From positions 2,943,714-3,007,713 of the forward strand of contig NZ_JAFBGM010000001.1 in the NCBI RefSeq assembly GCF_016811105.1: 64,000 nucleotides of DNA. Reading direction: 5' to 3'. Each line of letters opens with the position of its first letter. Position 1 is the stretch's first letter. Below, one piece after another: positions 48,985 to 56,816 of the stretch. Source of the stretch: Aurantibacter crassamenti (GTDB lineage: Bacteria > Bacteroidota > Bacteroidia > Flavobacteriales > Flavobacteriaceae). The notes under the pieces are model-generated. The model saw only the letters and a list, made by a program, of their open reading frames with translations, ran no database searches and had not been told where the DNA came from. A program made the position numbers and the translations under genes.

Positions 48985-50124
48985 TTATTCTTGTTTCAAT
49001 TGCAGCAACATTTTTTTTCCATTTTCATTTGCTGGATTCATTTCAATTGATTTCTCATACATTTTAATGGCTTCTGCGTTTTGATTTGAGATCATTAGCG
49101 CTTCACCATAACTATCATAGGTATTAAAACTTTCTGGAAATAGAATTGTATTTAATTTAAAAACTTCTAAAGCCTTATTTAATTCTTCATTTCGTAAAAA
49201 GGAATACCCTAATTCATTTAAATCATGTTCTGAACGATTATTAACCTTAGCTTCAATAGCTAATTCAATAGCATTATCTAAAGCCTTTTGCAATAGTCCA
49301 TTTTGTTGGTTTGTATCAAGTGTTTGCGCGTATGCTTTAATGATGGCATTTATCACTAGCGAAGGATTATCATCATGTATATTATGACCACTACCTTCGG
49401 CGATAAGTTCAACTCGATTGAGTTCTGCAGCAACAAAATCTTTATGAGCTTTTTTAACCAATGCCCAATACCAGTCAGGATAACCTGTGTTAATGGGCGA
49501 AGTAATATCTATAACAGAAATGTTCGAAGGAAAATCAATTGTACGCATTAGGTTAACAACTTGCGGATAGGTTTTTACAAGATAATAGATACCTAATGTT
49601 TCAGGAGTTTTAGGAGGGGCTTGCTCTGCAGTCATCATTTTCAGAACATCATCAGTATAATGATCTACCAAATTAGCATCAATATGTACAACATATTTTA
49701 CTTTGTCAGGATGACGTGATGCATAAAGCGTGGTATAAAATCCGCCGTATGAATGTGGTACCAGAATAATTTCATTAGTATAACCCAGCTTTGAAAGGCC
49801 CGTTTCCAGTTCTTTAATTCCATTTAAAATACCAAAATCTGAATCTTTTGTCAAATTTGGATTTACTTCACTTTTTCCAAATCCAGATCGGTCATAGGTA
49901 ATTAATGTTGTACCCGTAACCTTATGAATTCTTTCTAAAATGTTATCCCAAACAGAACCATCACTACCTGCGCCCGATTCAAAAAGAATTGGAGTTCCTT
50001 CTCCTTTCATTATTTTGAAATGCATTTTGTGCCCCCCAAGGTCAACTAGGGTATCTAAGGTCTGAGAATACATTGAGAATGATAAAAAGAAGATGACTAA
50101 AAATTTAAAGTCGAAATGTTTCAT
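48985..50124 (-). CDS. Secreted alpha/beta hydrolase with C-terminal TPR
   Basis: A 379-residue protein with signal peptide (1-20), an alpha/beta hydrolase domain (about 25-260) with nucleophile Ser125 in VPHSYGGFY and a catalytic His in GSGHNIHDD, and two or three tetratricopeptide repeats (about 285-375; EVFKLNTILFPESFNTYDSYGEALM, AIKMYEKSIEMNPANENG). The TPR tail is a frequent Bacteroidota addition. The substrate is unknown. Confidence 0.85.
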   Translation of the reverse strand: MKHFDFKFLVIFFLSFSMYSQTLDTLVDLGGHKMHFKIMKGEGTPILFESGAGSDGSVWDNILERIHKVTGTTLITYDRSGFGKSEVNPNLTKDSDFGILNGIKELETGLSKLGYTNEIILVPHSYGGFYTTLYASRHPDKVKYVVHIDANLVDHYTDDVLKMMTAEQAPPKTPETLGIYYLVKTYPQVVNLMRTIDFPSNISVIDITSPINTGYPDWYWALVKKAHKDFVAAELNRVELIAEGSGHNIHDDNPSLVINAIIKAYAQTLDTNQQNGLLQKALDNAIELAIEAKVNNRSEHDLNELGYSFLRNEELNKALEVFKLNTILFPESFNTYDSYGEALMISNQNAEAIKMYEKSIEMNPANENGKKMLLQLKQE

Positions 50125-50180
50125 ATGGTCCGTAGTTTAAAAGCTAAATAATGTTCAACCTATTTAAGTATACTAATATA

Positions 50181-50220
50181 AAAGAAAATAGCGGCTCGAG
50201 TTAGAACTTCATCCGCTATA
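50181..50220 (-). terminator. Terminator of the RidA-like gene
   Basis: Hairpin TAGCGG/CCGCTA (50189-50194 with 50213-50218), followed on the minus strand by TTTTCTTTT. A second hairpin GTGTTCG-TTTT-CGAACAC is at 50237-50254. Confidence 0.65.
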
Positions 50221-50266
50221 TTTTATAAATGGTTGAGTGTTCGTTTTCGAACACCTTTATTTAATG

Positions 50267-50656
50267 CTATTTTACAACAGTAGCCTCTAATTCTATTTTT
50301 AATGTTTCAAAAAGATTTTTTACTTCTAATACAGTACTAGCTTGTTTTATTTCATGTTTAGCTATCCAATTTTGGAAAATATCAAAACAAGAAAATAATT
50401 CGGCTGTTGAAGTGGTAAATATGTTTAATCTGACAATATTTTTACATTCATACCCGGCTTCATTTATTACTTTCTCTACGTTTTGTATCGTCTTCACTAA
50501 TTGGGTTTTCATATCATCTGTACTTGACTTTCCATCTGAATCAATTGCTGTTTGACCAGAAACATAAAGTGTTCCCTCAACTTTTGTTACTTCAACAGCT
50601 TGTACATAACTTCTTTCATTCTGCCATTGCCAAGGGTTGATTATTCTTTTTTCCAT
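50267..50656 (-). CDS. RidA family protein lacking the catalytic arginine
   Basis: A 129-residue YjgF/YER057c/UK114 protein (YVSGQTAIDSDGK, VIRLN-like IVRLNIF). In canonical RidA, an arginine before the CVEV strand is needed to hydrolyse enamine/imine intermediates. Here the aligned segment is ASTVLEV with a serine (about residue 107) in that place, so imine deaminase activity is doubtful and it fits the uncharacterised Arg-less Rid subgroups. A Crp/Fnr gene lies 96 bases upstream on the same strand. Confidence 0.85.
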   Translation of the reverse strand: MEKRIINPWQWQNERSYVQAVEVTKVEGTLYVSGQTAIDSDGKSSTDDMKTQLVKTIQNVEKVINEAGYECKNIVRLNIFTTSTAELFSCFDIFQNWIAKHEIKQASTVLEVKNLFETLKIELEATVVK

Positions 50657-50716
50657 CTATTCTATTTTTTAATTTGTAATACCACTACAAATATTTGAAA
50701 AGGAATATTATTTTAA

Positions 50717-50732
50717 TGTGACAAACATCACA
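50717..50732. promoter_or_regulatory. Crp/Fnr-type operator TGTGA-N6-TCACA
   Basis: TGTGACAAACATCACA is a perfect match to the CRP-type consensus arms. It sits 60-75 bases upstream of the RidA-like ATG and 20 bases after the stop of a Crp/Fnr family gene, a placement that suits activation of the RidA-like gene by that regulator. Confidence 0.65.
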
Positions 50733-50752
50733 ATAACAAAAAGCAAAAAAGA

Positions 50753-51316
50753 TTAATGAGAAAGTCGACTAAGAGTCTCTCGTGAAACACCTAGATAAGA
50801 AGCTAAAAGTGTTTTAGGTACACGTTGAACTAATAATGGATACTGTTTGATTAGTTGATCATACCTTTCTCTAGCATTTGATGTTAGAAAAGATAGAATT
50901 CTATGTTGTGAAGCAATATGACCTGTGTTCGATTTGTTTAGAAAGAAACGCTGCATTTTAGGAAATTCAGCTGATAGCTTGTGGTAATTTTTAAGGCTTA
51001 ATGAAAAGGTGATGCTGTCTTCAATACTTTGTAATGACATTTTAGTATTAGCTTCTGAAAAATAAGCTGAAAAATCACTTTCCCACCAATCTTCCAATGC
51101 AAATGAAACAATATGCTGTTTCCCATCTTTATCATCATAAACCAACTTTAAAAGTCCGGAAATTATAAAATAGCAATTCTTTACTTTTTCTCCTTTTCGA
51201 AAAATGAAATCATTTTTATCATATTGCTCAGCTGAAAAATGTGATAAAACAAATGAAAACTCATCATCTGTAAGCGGTATTAATTTTTCAATATGTTCTC
51301 TTAATATTTTTTTCAT
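50753..51316 (-). CDS. Crp/Fnr family transcriptional regulator
   Basis: A 187-residue protein with a cyclic-nucleotide-binding-like domain (about 20-115; FRKGEKVKNCYFIISGLLKLVY) and a C-terminal helix-turn-helix (about 155-187; TLLASYLGVSRETLSRLSH). No Fe-S cysteine cluster is present at the N-terminus, so it is not an oxygen-sensing FNR. The effector is unknown. It lies between a cupin and a RidA-like gene on the same strand, with a matching palindrome just downstream. Confidence 0.9.
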   Translation of the reverse strand: MKKILREHIEKLIPLTDDEFSFVLSHFSAEQYDKNDFIFRKGEKVKNCYFIISGLLKLVYDDKDGKQHIVSFALEDWWESDFSAYFSEANTKMSLQSIEDSITFSLSLKNYHKLSAEFPKMQRFFLNKSNTGHIASQHRILSFLTSNARERYDQLIKQYPLLVQRVPKTLLASYLGVSRETLSRLSH

Positions 51317-51354
51317 AGCGTGAAGCGCTTGTTATAGACATAGTTTTCATTTAT

Positions 51355-51705
51355 TCACTTTTGTTTTAAGAAATCTCCATCTATAATTAACAATTTCAGG
51401 CCTTCTTTAGTAATTGAACGATGAGAGCTCAATCCATCAGTGACAACATACGTCATGCCTTTTGTTAATGTTACTTTTTCTCCATTTTTTAATTCACTTA
51501 TAAAAGTACCTTCTAAACATTGTACGATATGTCCTTTTTCACACCAATGGTCAGCAAAATAATTCTTAGAATACTCTACAATACGAATTCGTAATCCGTT
51601 ATATTGTGTTGTTTGCCAATGGGCCATTCCAGTTTCTCCTTTATGTTCGGTTTTGGGAACATTAGACCAGTCAATTGATTGGAAGGGAATATTTTTATTA
51701 ACCAT
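51355..51705 (-). CDS. DHCW-type cupin-fold protein
   Basis: A 116-residue single-domain cupin carrying DHWCEKGHIVQCLEGTF, which matches the group named for a DHCW-like motif. The early region QSIDWSNVPKTEHKGETGMAHW is also typical. No signal peptide. Function unknown. It starts 38 bases before the Crp/Fnr gene, likely in one transcript. Confidence 0.8.
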   Translation of the reverse strand: MVNKNIPFQSIDWSNVPKTEHKGETGMAHWQTTQYNGLRIRIVEYSKNYFADHWCEKGHIVQCLEGTFISELKNGEKVTLTKGMTYVVTDGLSSHRSITKEGLKLLIIDGDFLKQK

Positions 51706-52255
51706 GTTTGTATTTATTTTAATTCTCGAATTATATACTTTGTTATAAGCTGCCTTTTTATTTAATTATTTTATTGCATATACTGTATAGGCAACTCCAC
51801 CTTCTATACGTCTTCCTATTCCATCTGCGCACGAAGCTAAAACTTATTGTTTTGCTTTTTCTTTCTTTGTCCAAAGCTAAATAAGAATATTTCGCTAACG
51901 TGTAATTTTCAAATTAGCGACTTTATAAATATACACAGACCTTTTTATTTAACACTAAAGCCCGCATTTTGTTTAGGTTTTGTTGTGTGCAGTGCTTTTC
52001 CCATTGTATTGTTTTGGCGGTTTTATTTTTCACAGTTAATCTGAAGTTTTTAATAAAAAGTCCAAATGTAAATATGTCATTTTATTGTGAGTGAATATGA
52101 CAATTATTCAGAATTATGACAAAATTTCATAGAATATTAGAAAAAAATTTTGAAGAAAATCCTTTACTCAATTTTGGTACTCTATTTGTTTAACAAATAA
52201 CGAAGTCGTGTACAGATTTCAAATTTGAAATAATGTTTAATTTAAATTTTTAATT
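51706..52255. other. 550-base intergenic region holding a type X spacer
   Basis: Between divergent genes. It contains an element-end motif TTATATACTTTGTTATAAGC (51731-51750), a type X spacer (51800-51990), and an AT-rich stretch upstream of hsp20 (52000-52255) in which I can place no convincing TAnnTTTG box. Confidence 0.6.
51800..51990 (+). repeat. Type X intergenic spacer, copy a
   Basis: Shares with the 58.4 kb copy the blocks TCTGCGCACGAAGCTAAA, CTTATTGTTTTG, TTTGTCCA-AGC, GACTT-ATAAA-ATACACA-ACC and a right end TTGTTTAGGTTTTGTTGTG. The central CCCCGA/TCGGGG hairpin of other copies is replaced by an AT-rich TTTCGCTAACG... segment. Confidence 0.65.
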
Positions 52256-52732
52256 ATGAACAATTTAGCAACTGTTCCTAAAAATGGAAGTTTAGCGAAC
52301 AGAAATTCAAATCAAAACTTCCCAACTGTATCAAACTGGTTAGAAGATATCTTTAACAGAGACCTACCATCAGTATTTACCTCAAATTTTAATACTGGCA
52401 TTACTTTACCGAAAGTAAATATAAAGGAAACTGCCGATGCCTTTATGGTGGAAATGGCGGTTCCAGGTCTTAAAAAATCAGATTTCCAACTTGACCTCGA
52501 TAATCAAGTGTTATCAATTTCTACGGAAACGAAGGAAGAAAGTGAACACAAGGAAGAAAATTATACTCGTAGAGAGTTTGGTTATTCCTCGTTCAAAAGA
52601 ACCTTTAATTTACCTGAAAGTGTAAATGATGAAAAGATTAATGCGAGCTATGAAAATGGTATTTTGAATATACTTTTACCAAAAAAAGAAGAGGCTAAAC
52701 AAAAGCCTGCCAGAAGTATTAAGATTTCATAA
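52256..52732 (+). CDS. Small heat-shock protein Hsp20
   Basis: A 158-residue alpha-crystallin domain chaperone. The ACD spans about 45-140, beginning LPKVNIKETADAFMVEMAVPGLKK and ending with SYENGILNILLPKKEE, and the C-terminal tail carries an RSIKIS (IxI-like) motif. It holds unfolded proteins as oligomers. A hairpin follows, then two small genes on the same strand. Confidence 0.95.
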   Translation: MNNLATVPKNGSLANRNSNQNFPTVSNWLEDIFNRDLPSVFTSNFNTGITLPKVNIKETADAFMVEMAVPGLKKSDFQLDLDNQVLSISTETKEESEHKEENYTRREFGYSSFKRTFNLPESVNDEKINASYENGILNILLPKKEEAKQKPARSIKIS

Positions 52733-52765
52733 TTGTTTCACTAAATTTTAGAGTAAAATATTGAG

Positions 52766-52798
52766 AAGGATGCTGATTTATTCAGCATCCTCTTAATA
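52766..52798 (+). terminator. Hairpin after hsp20
   Basis: AGGATGCTGA (52767-52776) pairs with TCAGCATCCT (52782-52791). The following T-run is broken, so read-through into the next genes is possible. Confidence 0.6.
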
Positions 52799-52828
52799 AT
52801 TTGTTTAATTCTTTAATACTATATAGTT

Positions 52829-53088
52829 ATGCCAAGAATTTTCAAATCTGGAGATTGGGTAAAATTAAAGGAAAACTAACTGCTCCAAAAATGCAAGTTT
52901 TCAAATATGATCCAAAAAAGGATTCAATACTTGGATTAGTAGATAATGATACTTTTTTGAAATGTGTTTGGTATAAAAGTGATGAAAGAAATTGTAAAGT
53001 GTTCCACCAAAACAAATTGATTAAAACCATAGAAACTGGTGGGCTGTTCAGAACATTTCTACCAACACCTAAATTAAGTTTAACTTAA
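52829..53088 (+). pseudogene. DUF2158 (YodC-like) gene with a frameshift
   Basis: An ATG at 52829 opens MPRIFKSGDWVKLKEN and hits TAA at 52877. Moving back one frame there continues as LTAPKMQVFKYDP...LKCVWYKSDERNCKVFHQNKLIKT up to 53088. Joined, the two parts match the DUF2158 pattern: KxGDxVxLK, then PKMxV, then a CxW segment. The intact family has about 85 residues. A one-base deletion (or two-base insertion) near 52876 explains it; a sequencing error is also possible. The region between hsp20 and a lipoprotein gene is on one strand. Confidence 0.6.
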
Positions 53089-53099
53089 AATCTAAAGTG

Positions 53100-53594
53100 A
53101 TGAAAAATTTTATTTTATTATTTATGGTGGGCTTGTTAAGTATTAGTTGTAAAGGACAAGAAAATGAAACTAAAAAAGTTGAAAAAGAAGAAAATAAAAC
53201 TAAAATAGTTGAAGAGCCTAAAGGCACTTGGAAAGTTGATAAGGAATTTGATGAAAACGGAAATTTGATTAGATATGATAGTATTTATTCTTGGTCATCC
53301 AATGATAAGCTCGATAATCTCTCATTGTCAGATAAAGATAGTTTGATGCAATCGTTTAAATCACGATTTTTCTCAAACTATTCAGGATTCCAAAATCAAG
53401 GATTTGAAGATGTTTTTTCTAAAGATTCACTTTTCAGCGAACATTTCTTTAATGATGATTTTTTTGGAAGTAATTTTGGTAATGATTTTATGGACATTGA
53501 TAAATTAAGGCAACAAATGATTGCAAGACAGAAGAAATTTTTAGAAAAATATCAGGCAGAGTTTATCAAACCTGAAATAAAAGACGAAAACTAA
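53100..53594 (+). CDS. Lipoprotein of unknown function
   Basis: A 164-residue lipoprotein (LLSISC-KGQ) with a lysine/glutamate-rich linker (about 20-45), then DENGNLIRYDSIYSWSS and a region rich in Phe, Asp and Ser (DVFSKDSLFSEHFFNDDFFGSNFGNDF). A C-terminal helix is IDKLRQQMIARQKKFLEKYQAEF. The ATG at 53100 directly follows an in-frame GTG. No family recognised. It is downstream of hsp20, so an envelope-stress role is possible. Confidence 0.65.
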   Translation: MKNFILLFMVGLLSISCKGQENETKKVEKEENKTKIVEEPKGTWKVDKEFDENGNLIRYDSIYSWSSNDKLDNLSLSDKDSLMQSFKSRFFSNYSGFQNQGFEDVFSKDSLFSEHFFNDDFFGSNFGNDFMDIDKLRQQMIARQKKFLEKYQAEFIKPEIKDEN

Positions 53595-53620
53595 ATAGTT
53601 TTCGTCTTTTATTCTTTTTA
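53580..53620 (+). terminator. Terminator of the hsp20-region transcript
   Basis: AAAGACGAAAACTA (53580-53593) pairs with TAGTTTTCGTCTTT (53596-53609) around two bases, followed by TATTCTTTTT. The lipoprotein stop codon lies inside the stem. Confidence 0.88.
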
Positions 53621-53649
53621 GTTCCGGTGTTTTTTGCATTACACAAAAT

Positions 53650-53726
53650 GGTCTTGCGCTTAACGCTGTGGTGACCGCGGTCTCTGACCGCATTTAGGTC
53701 AACATGGCGTTTAGCGCGTGTTGGCA
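53650..53726. repeat. Type W spacer: GC-rich nested hairpin
   Basis: Three nested stems: GCGCTTAACGC with GCGTTTAGCGC (outer, one mismatch), TGACC with GGTCA, and GCGGTC-TCT-GACCGC (53677-53691). The right end reads TGTTGGC, as in spacer copies at 57.1 kb. It lies 35 bases beyond the stop of the minus-strand esterase. Confidence 0.7.
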
Positions 53727-53760
53727 GTAGTGATATTTACTTTTCTCTTTGGTATGTAAA

Positions 53761-54657
53761 TTATTCATTTGCATAAAGTACTGTTAGCGTCCTGCTCATG
53801 CTTGAGGGCATGACTGTCATATGTGATTCATGCTCAAAAATTTGCCAGCTCAATTCAATGTTTTCATAATTGATGTCTTGCAAATGCTGACTAAATCTTA
53901 CCATAGTCGGTATCTCCATGGCACTTTCTTTTTCACCAACTGAAATAAAAATCACACTAGGCGGTATTTCCCATGTTTTATTTGTTTTAAATTTTTGTAC
54001 GGCCTCTTTCAAAAAATTCTCATTATCCCACCATAATGAAGGACTATTTAATCCAAAACGGTTAAAATATCCATCGGAGTTAACAAGGCAAAAGCTTGCG
54101 AATAATCCACCAAAGGAATGTCCGGCAATTCCTCTATTCTGGTTGATTTTATAGTGTTTTTCAATAAGTGGAGTGATTTCATTTTTAATGCACTGAAGAA
54201 ATTTTTCTGCGCCTCCCGAAATCAATTTTCCCTCTGGGATACCAAATTCTTTTTCCGCTTGTCTATCATCCAATACATCTGAATTGGGTGTATAGTCCAG
54301 GTGCCTGTTAGTGTACCAACTTTTCCTGTCATTTCCAGAATGAATTCCGACAATTACGACATCTTGAATCATCCCCATTGCGCTCAACCTGCGGTTGATT
54401 TGATTAAAGGTCGGGAAAAAATAAGCTCCGTCTAAAACATATAATACGGGATACGAAAGTGTGTCTTTTGTGGAATAACTTGCAGGAAAGGAAATGTACA
54501 GTTGATATTCGTTACCCGTTATGTTAGAGTGTAGTACATGGTCGGGTTCTAGTAACCTTTTTTTAGGTTCTAACTTTTGCCCAAACAAGAAATTGCTGAA
54601 AACCATAAACAGTATAGTATATAGCAGATAAATTTTAGTTTTTGAAATCATGTTCAT
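53761..54657 (-). CDS. Secreted esterase (Esterase D/IroE-like alpha/beta hydrolase)
   Basis: A 298-residue protein with signal peptide (about 1-25, ending NFLFGQ) and a putative-esterase domain: YPVLYVLDGAYFF, nucleophile in GIAGHSFGGLFA, and a late HESHMTV histidine. Such enzymes cleave acyl esters or siderophore trilactones. The ATG at 54657 is chosen; an open frame continues 40 codons upstream, but those codons are the translation of a type X spacer and are not protein. Confidence 0.87.
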   Translation of the reverse strand: MNMISKTKIYLLYTILFMVFSNFLFGQKLEPKKRLLEPDHVLHSNITGNEYQLYISFPASYSTKDTLSYPVLYVLDGAYFFPTFNQINRRLSAMGMIQDVVIVGIHSGNDRKSWYTNRHLDYTPNSDVLDDRQAEKEFGIPEGKLISGGAEKFLQCIKNEITPLIEKHYKINQNRGIAGHSFGGLFASFCLVNSDGYFNRFGLNSPSLWWDNENFLKEAVQKFKTNKTWEIPPSVIFISVGEKESAMEIPTMVRFSQHLQDINYENIELSWQIFEHESHMTVMPSSMSRTLTVLYANE

Positions 54658-54685
54658 TATGTGTTTATAGTTTCCCTCATTACTA

Positions 54686-54884
54686 CCTACGGGTTTCGGG
54701 CTTATTCGTAAGGTTTGTGTATTTTTATAAAGTCTGCAAAATCTTTTGCCCCGAAGCGTCGGGGTTGCTCTGGACAAGAAAAATAAATCAAAACAATAAG
54801 CTTTAGCTTCGTGCTAAGACAGAAACAAAAAGTTTCCTTGTACTCGTTACTTCCATAGCTTAGACGTATTGTTTATAGGTTGTT
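54686..54884 (-). repeat. Type X intergenic spacer, copy b (inverted interior)
   Basis: Read on the minus strand it carries the same interior as the 58.4 kb copy (GAAGCTAAAGCTTATTG, TTGTCCAGAGCAACCCCGA, TCGGGG, TATAAAAATACACAAACC). Its plus-strand right end is nevertheless CGTATTGTTTATAGGTTGTT, the same end in the same orientation as in copy c. It starts 18 bases after the stop of the HAD gene. Confidence 0.8.
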
Positions 54885-54901
54885 AGTGAGTAGTTTTTTA
54901 T

Positions 54902-55543
54902 TTATACAATCTCAGCTAGATTTTTAAAACTATTGATTATATAATTTGGTTTTTGTTTTTCTAATTTTTCCCTCGTGTTGTTTCCATAAGTAACTCCGCA
55001 CGTATCGACATAAGCCCTTTGTCCCATTTCAATGTCAAAAATTGTATCGCCAACAACTAAGCATTCATTCAATTGATAGTTATACTTATCGATTATGAGA
55101 TTTACGATGTCAGGTGATGGTTTTTTGTTTTTTGCATCCTCTTCTCCACCTACAAATAAAAAAATATCATAGATGTTTTGCTTTTTTAGAATCTTAATTA
55201 ATGCAGCTTTTCCTTTACTTGATGCAACAGTTAAATTTATTCCTTTATAATGAAAATCTAACAAGGTTTCTTTTACTCCATCAAAAAGAGAAATTGTGTC
55301 GATTACAATTTCATTATATTGTTCACGATAAATCAAAGTCGCTTCCTCAATCAATTTTTCGTCAAGTGAAAAGGCTTTTTCAAAGGTAGTTTTCAGAGGT
55401 AACCCTATCAAACTTTCTATTAGATTTTCATCAACGTTTTGGATATTAAAACTATGGCCAACAAATTTCATAGTCTGTATAATGCTTTCTTTTGTGTCGG
55501 CTAAAGTGCCATCAAAATCTAGAATTAGAGTTTTATATTTCAT
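54902..55543 (-). CDS. HAD superfamily hydrolase (phosphoglycolate phosphatase-like)
   Basis: A 213-residue HAD subfamily I enzyme: motif I DFDGTLAD (nucleophile Asp9, Asp11), motif II VASSKGKAA, motif III Lys in KKPSPDI, motif IV VVGDTIFDIEMG, with a helical cap about 15-85. Likely a small-molecule phosphatase. Bordered on both sides by spacer elements. Confidence 0.9.
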   Translation of the reverse strand: MKYKTLILDFDGTLADTKESIIQTMKFVGHSFNIQNVDENLIESLIGLPLKTTFEKAFSLDEKLIEEATLIYREQYNEIVIDTISLFDGVKETLLDFHYKGINLTVASSKGKAALIKILKKQNIYDIFLFVGGEEDAKNKKPSPDIVNLIIDKYNYQLNECLVVGDTIFDIEMGQRAYVDTCGVTYGNNTREKLEKQKPNYIINSFKNLAEIV

Positions 55544-55568
55544 TCTGATTTACATTCTTGTCAAATGT

Positions 55569-55720
55569 GCTACAACGTGTTTGTTTATGATTTCGTTGCG
55601 TGTTTCAGCAACTAATTTAGCAAATACAAACCGAACCTGCCAGCCGGCAGGCTGGTAGAAAATCTGAGCAGATTTTCGTAAGTAGCCTAGAACTAGCAAT
55701 AAATTATATACGTTGTTAGC
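55569..55720. repeat. Type Y intergenic spacer, copy 1
   Basis: Ends GCTACAACG (left) and CGTTGTTAGC (right) are inverted. The interior shares TAATTTAGCAAATACAAACCG, a GC-rich CCTGCCAGCCGGCAGGCTGG hairpin and ATTTTCGTAAGTAG with the copy at 60.4 kb. The right end is 20 bases from the DUF6090 gene's stop, the left end 26 bases upstream of the HAD gene's ATG. Confidence 0.82.
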
Positions 55721-55739
55721 CTTTCGTTATTAATTTCTT

Positions 55740-56816
55740 CTAATTCGTTTCAAGTTTATTTAAGTGAGCTACCATTCCATTTTTCATAACAATCAAAGAT
55801 GTAATTTCATTCAAACTATCTCTTATAAACTCTCCTTTAAGGTAAATATCAGTCTGACCAAATATCTTATCTTTTTTTTCAAAATAGAAATAATCCATAT
55901 CTTCAAGATCTCCATTCATAATGCCCACTAGACCATTGTCTTGTATCTGAATTTTATAGTTTAAATCTGGAATTGGACCATCGTACCCATCATACTTTAC
56001 AACCTTAAAAGTACCTACATATTCATTTAGTTGTGCCCTTGTTAGATGAACTAAATTATGTGGTATAAAATCGGGAAGCGGTTCATTACTTTCAATAAGT
56101 GTGTTAATTTGTTTGTATGCGTTAATTGCATTTTTTCTAAATATAGTAACATCATTTGTCAAGTTTATCCAGCCAGCATTTTGGTATAGATATACATCAT
56201 TTTTATAGTAAGGGTCATTTAGGAAAAAATCAATCATCTCATCTTCTAATTGAGGCTGACCTAATCTGTAATACCAATCTTTACTTTTGGCTAACTCGTC
56301 CATCACTCTATCTGTAATCAAATCCAATCGATTATCGAACTTGTCTATTTCGTATTTGTTATAAATATATATTTCGTGTAATGGCTCAATAATTGCTTTT
56401 AGCTTTTTCGGAACATTATCAACATTTTCTATGAGGTTGATATATCCATTTGTATGAATTTTCATGTGGAAAGCGTCCATAATAACAAATCTTAAAGCAT
56501 TTCTATTATCATTTTTATAATCATCATAGGTTAGTTTATCTGCTTTTACTAAGTTGATGATTGAATCTTGTGTTTTATAATAGGCAATTAGTTCGTCCGA
56601 TTTTTGAATATCTAGTCCTAAATCATGTTGTACTTCTTTTAAAATAGAAACAATCTTATTTTCGGTTTTCCGCTGTTCGTTTTTATTATTTATTTGAAGC
56701 GCTATAAGAATACCAATAATAACAAGCACAATCTCGCCTATAGCGTACAGTATGTATTTGCTGAATTTATTTTCTGACAGTAGTTGTTGTCTTATACGTC
56801 TGAAGAATTTAATCAT
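55740..56816 (-). CDS. DUF6090 family membrane protein
   Basis: A 358-residue protein with the DUF6090 N-terminus NKFSKYILYAIGEIVLVIIGILIALQINN (one membrane segment about 20-43) and a long helical extracytoplasmic region (about 50-260), then a beta-rich C-terminal part. The function is unknown. Such genes are often multi-copy in flavobacterial accessory regions. Confidence 0.85.
   Translation of the reverse strand: MIKFFRRIRQQLLSENKFSKYILYAIGEIVLVIIGILIALQINNKNEQRKTENKIVSILKEVQHDLGLDIQKSDELIAYYKTQDSIINLVKADKLTYDDYKNDNRNALRFVIMDAFHMKIHTNGYINLIENVDNVPKKLKAIIEPLHEIYIYNKYEIDKFDNRLDLITDRVMDELAKSKDWYYRLGQPQLEDEMIDFFLNDPYYKNDVYLYQNAGWINLTNDVTIFRKNAINAYKQINTLIESNEPLPDFIPHNLVHLTRAQLNEYVGTFKVVKYDGYDGPIPDLNYKIQIQDNGLVGIMNGDLEDMDYFYFEKKDKIFGQTDIYLKGEFIRDSLNEITSLIVMKNGMVAHLNKLETN

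Noticed and set aside
52868-52880. Programmed -1 frameshift in the DUF2158-like gene
   Set aside because: The sequence GGAAAAC does not allow both tRNAs to re-pair as in a proper slippery heptamer, and I see no downstream stem-loop; a simple mutation is likelier.
54658-54777. 40-codon N-terminal extension of the esterase gene
   Set aside because: The extension is the translation of a type X spacer (the CCCCGA/TCGGGG region). A good signal peptide begins at the ATG at 54657.
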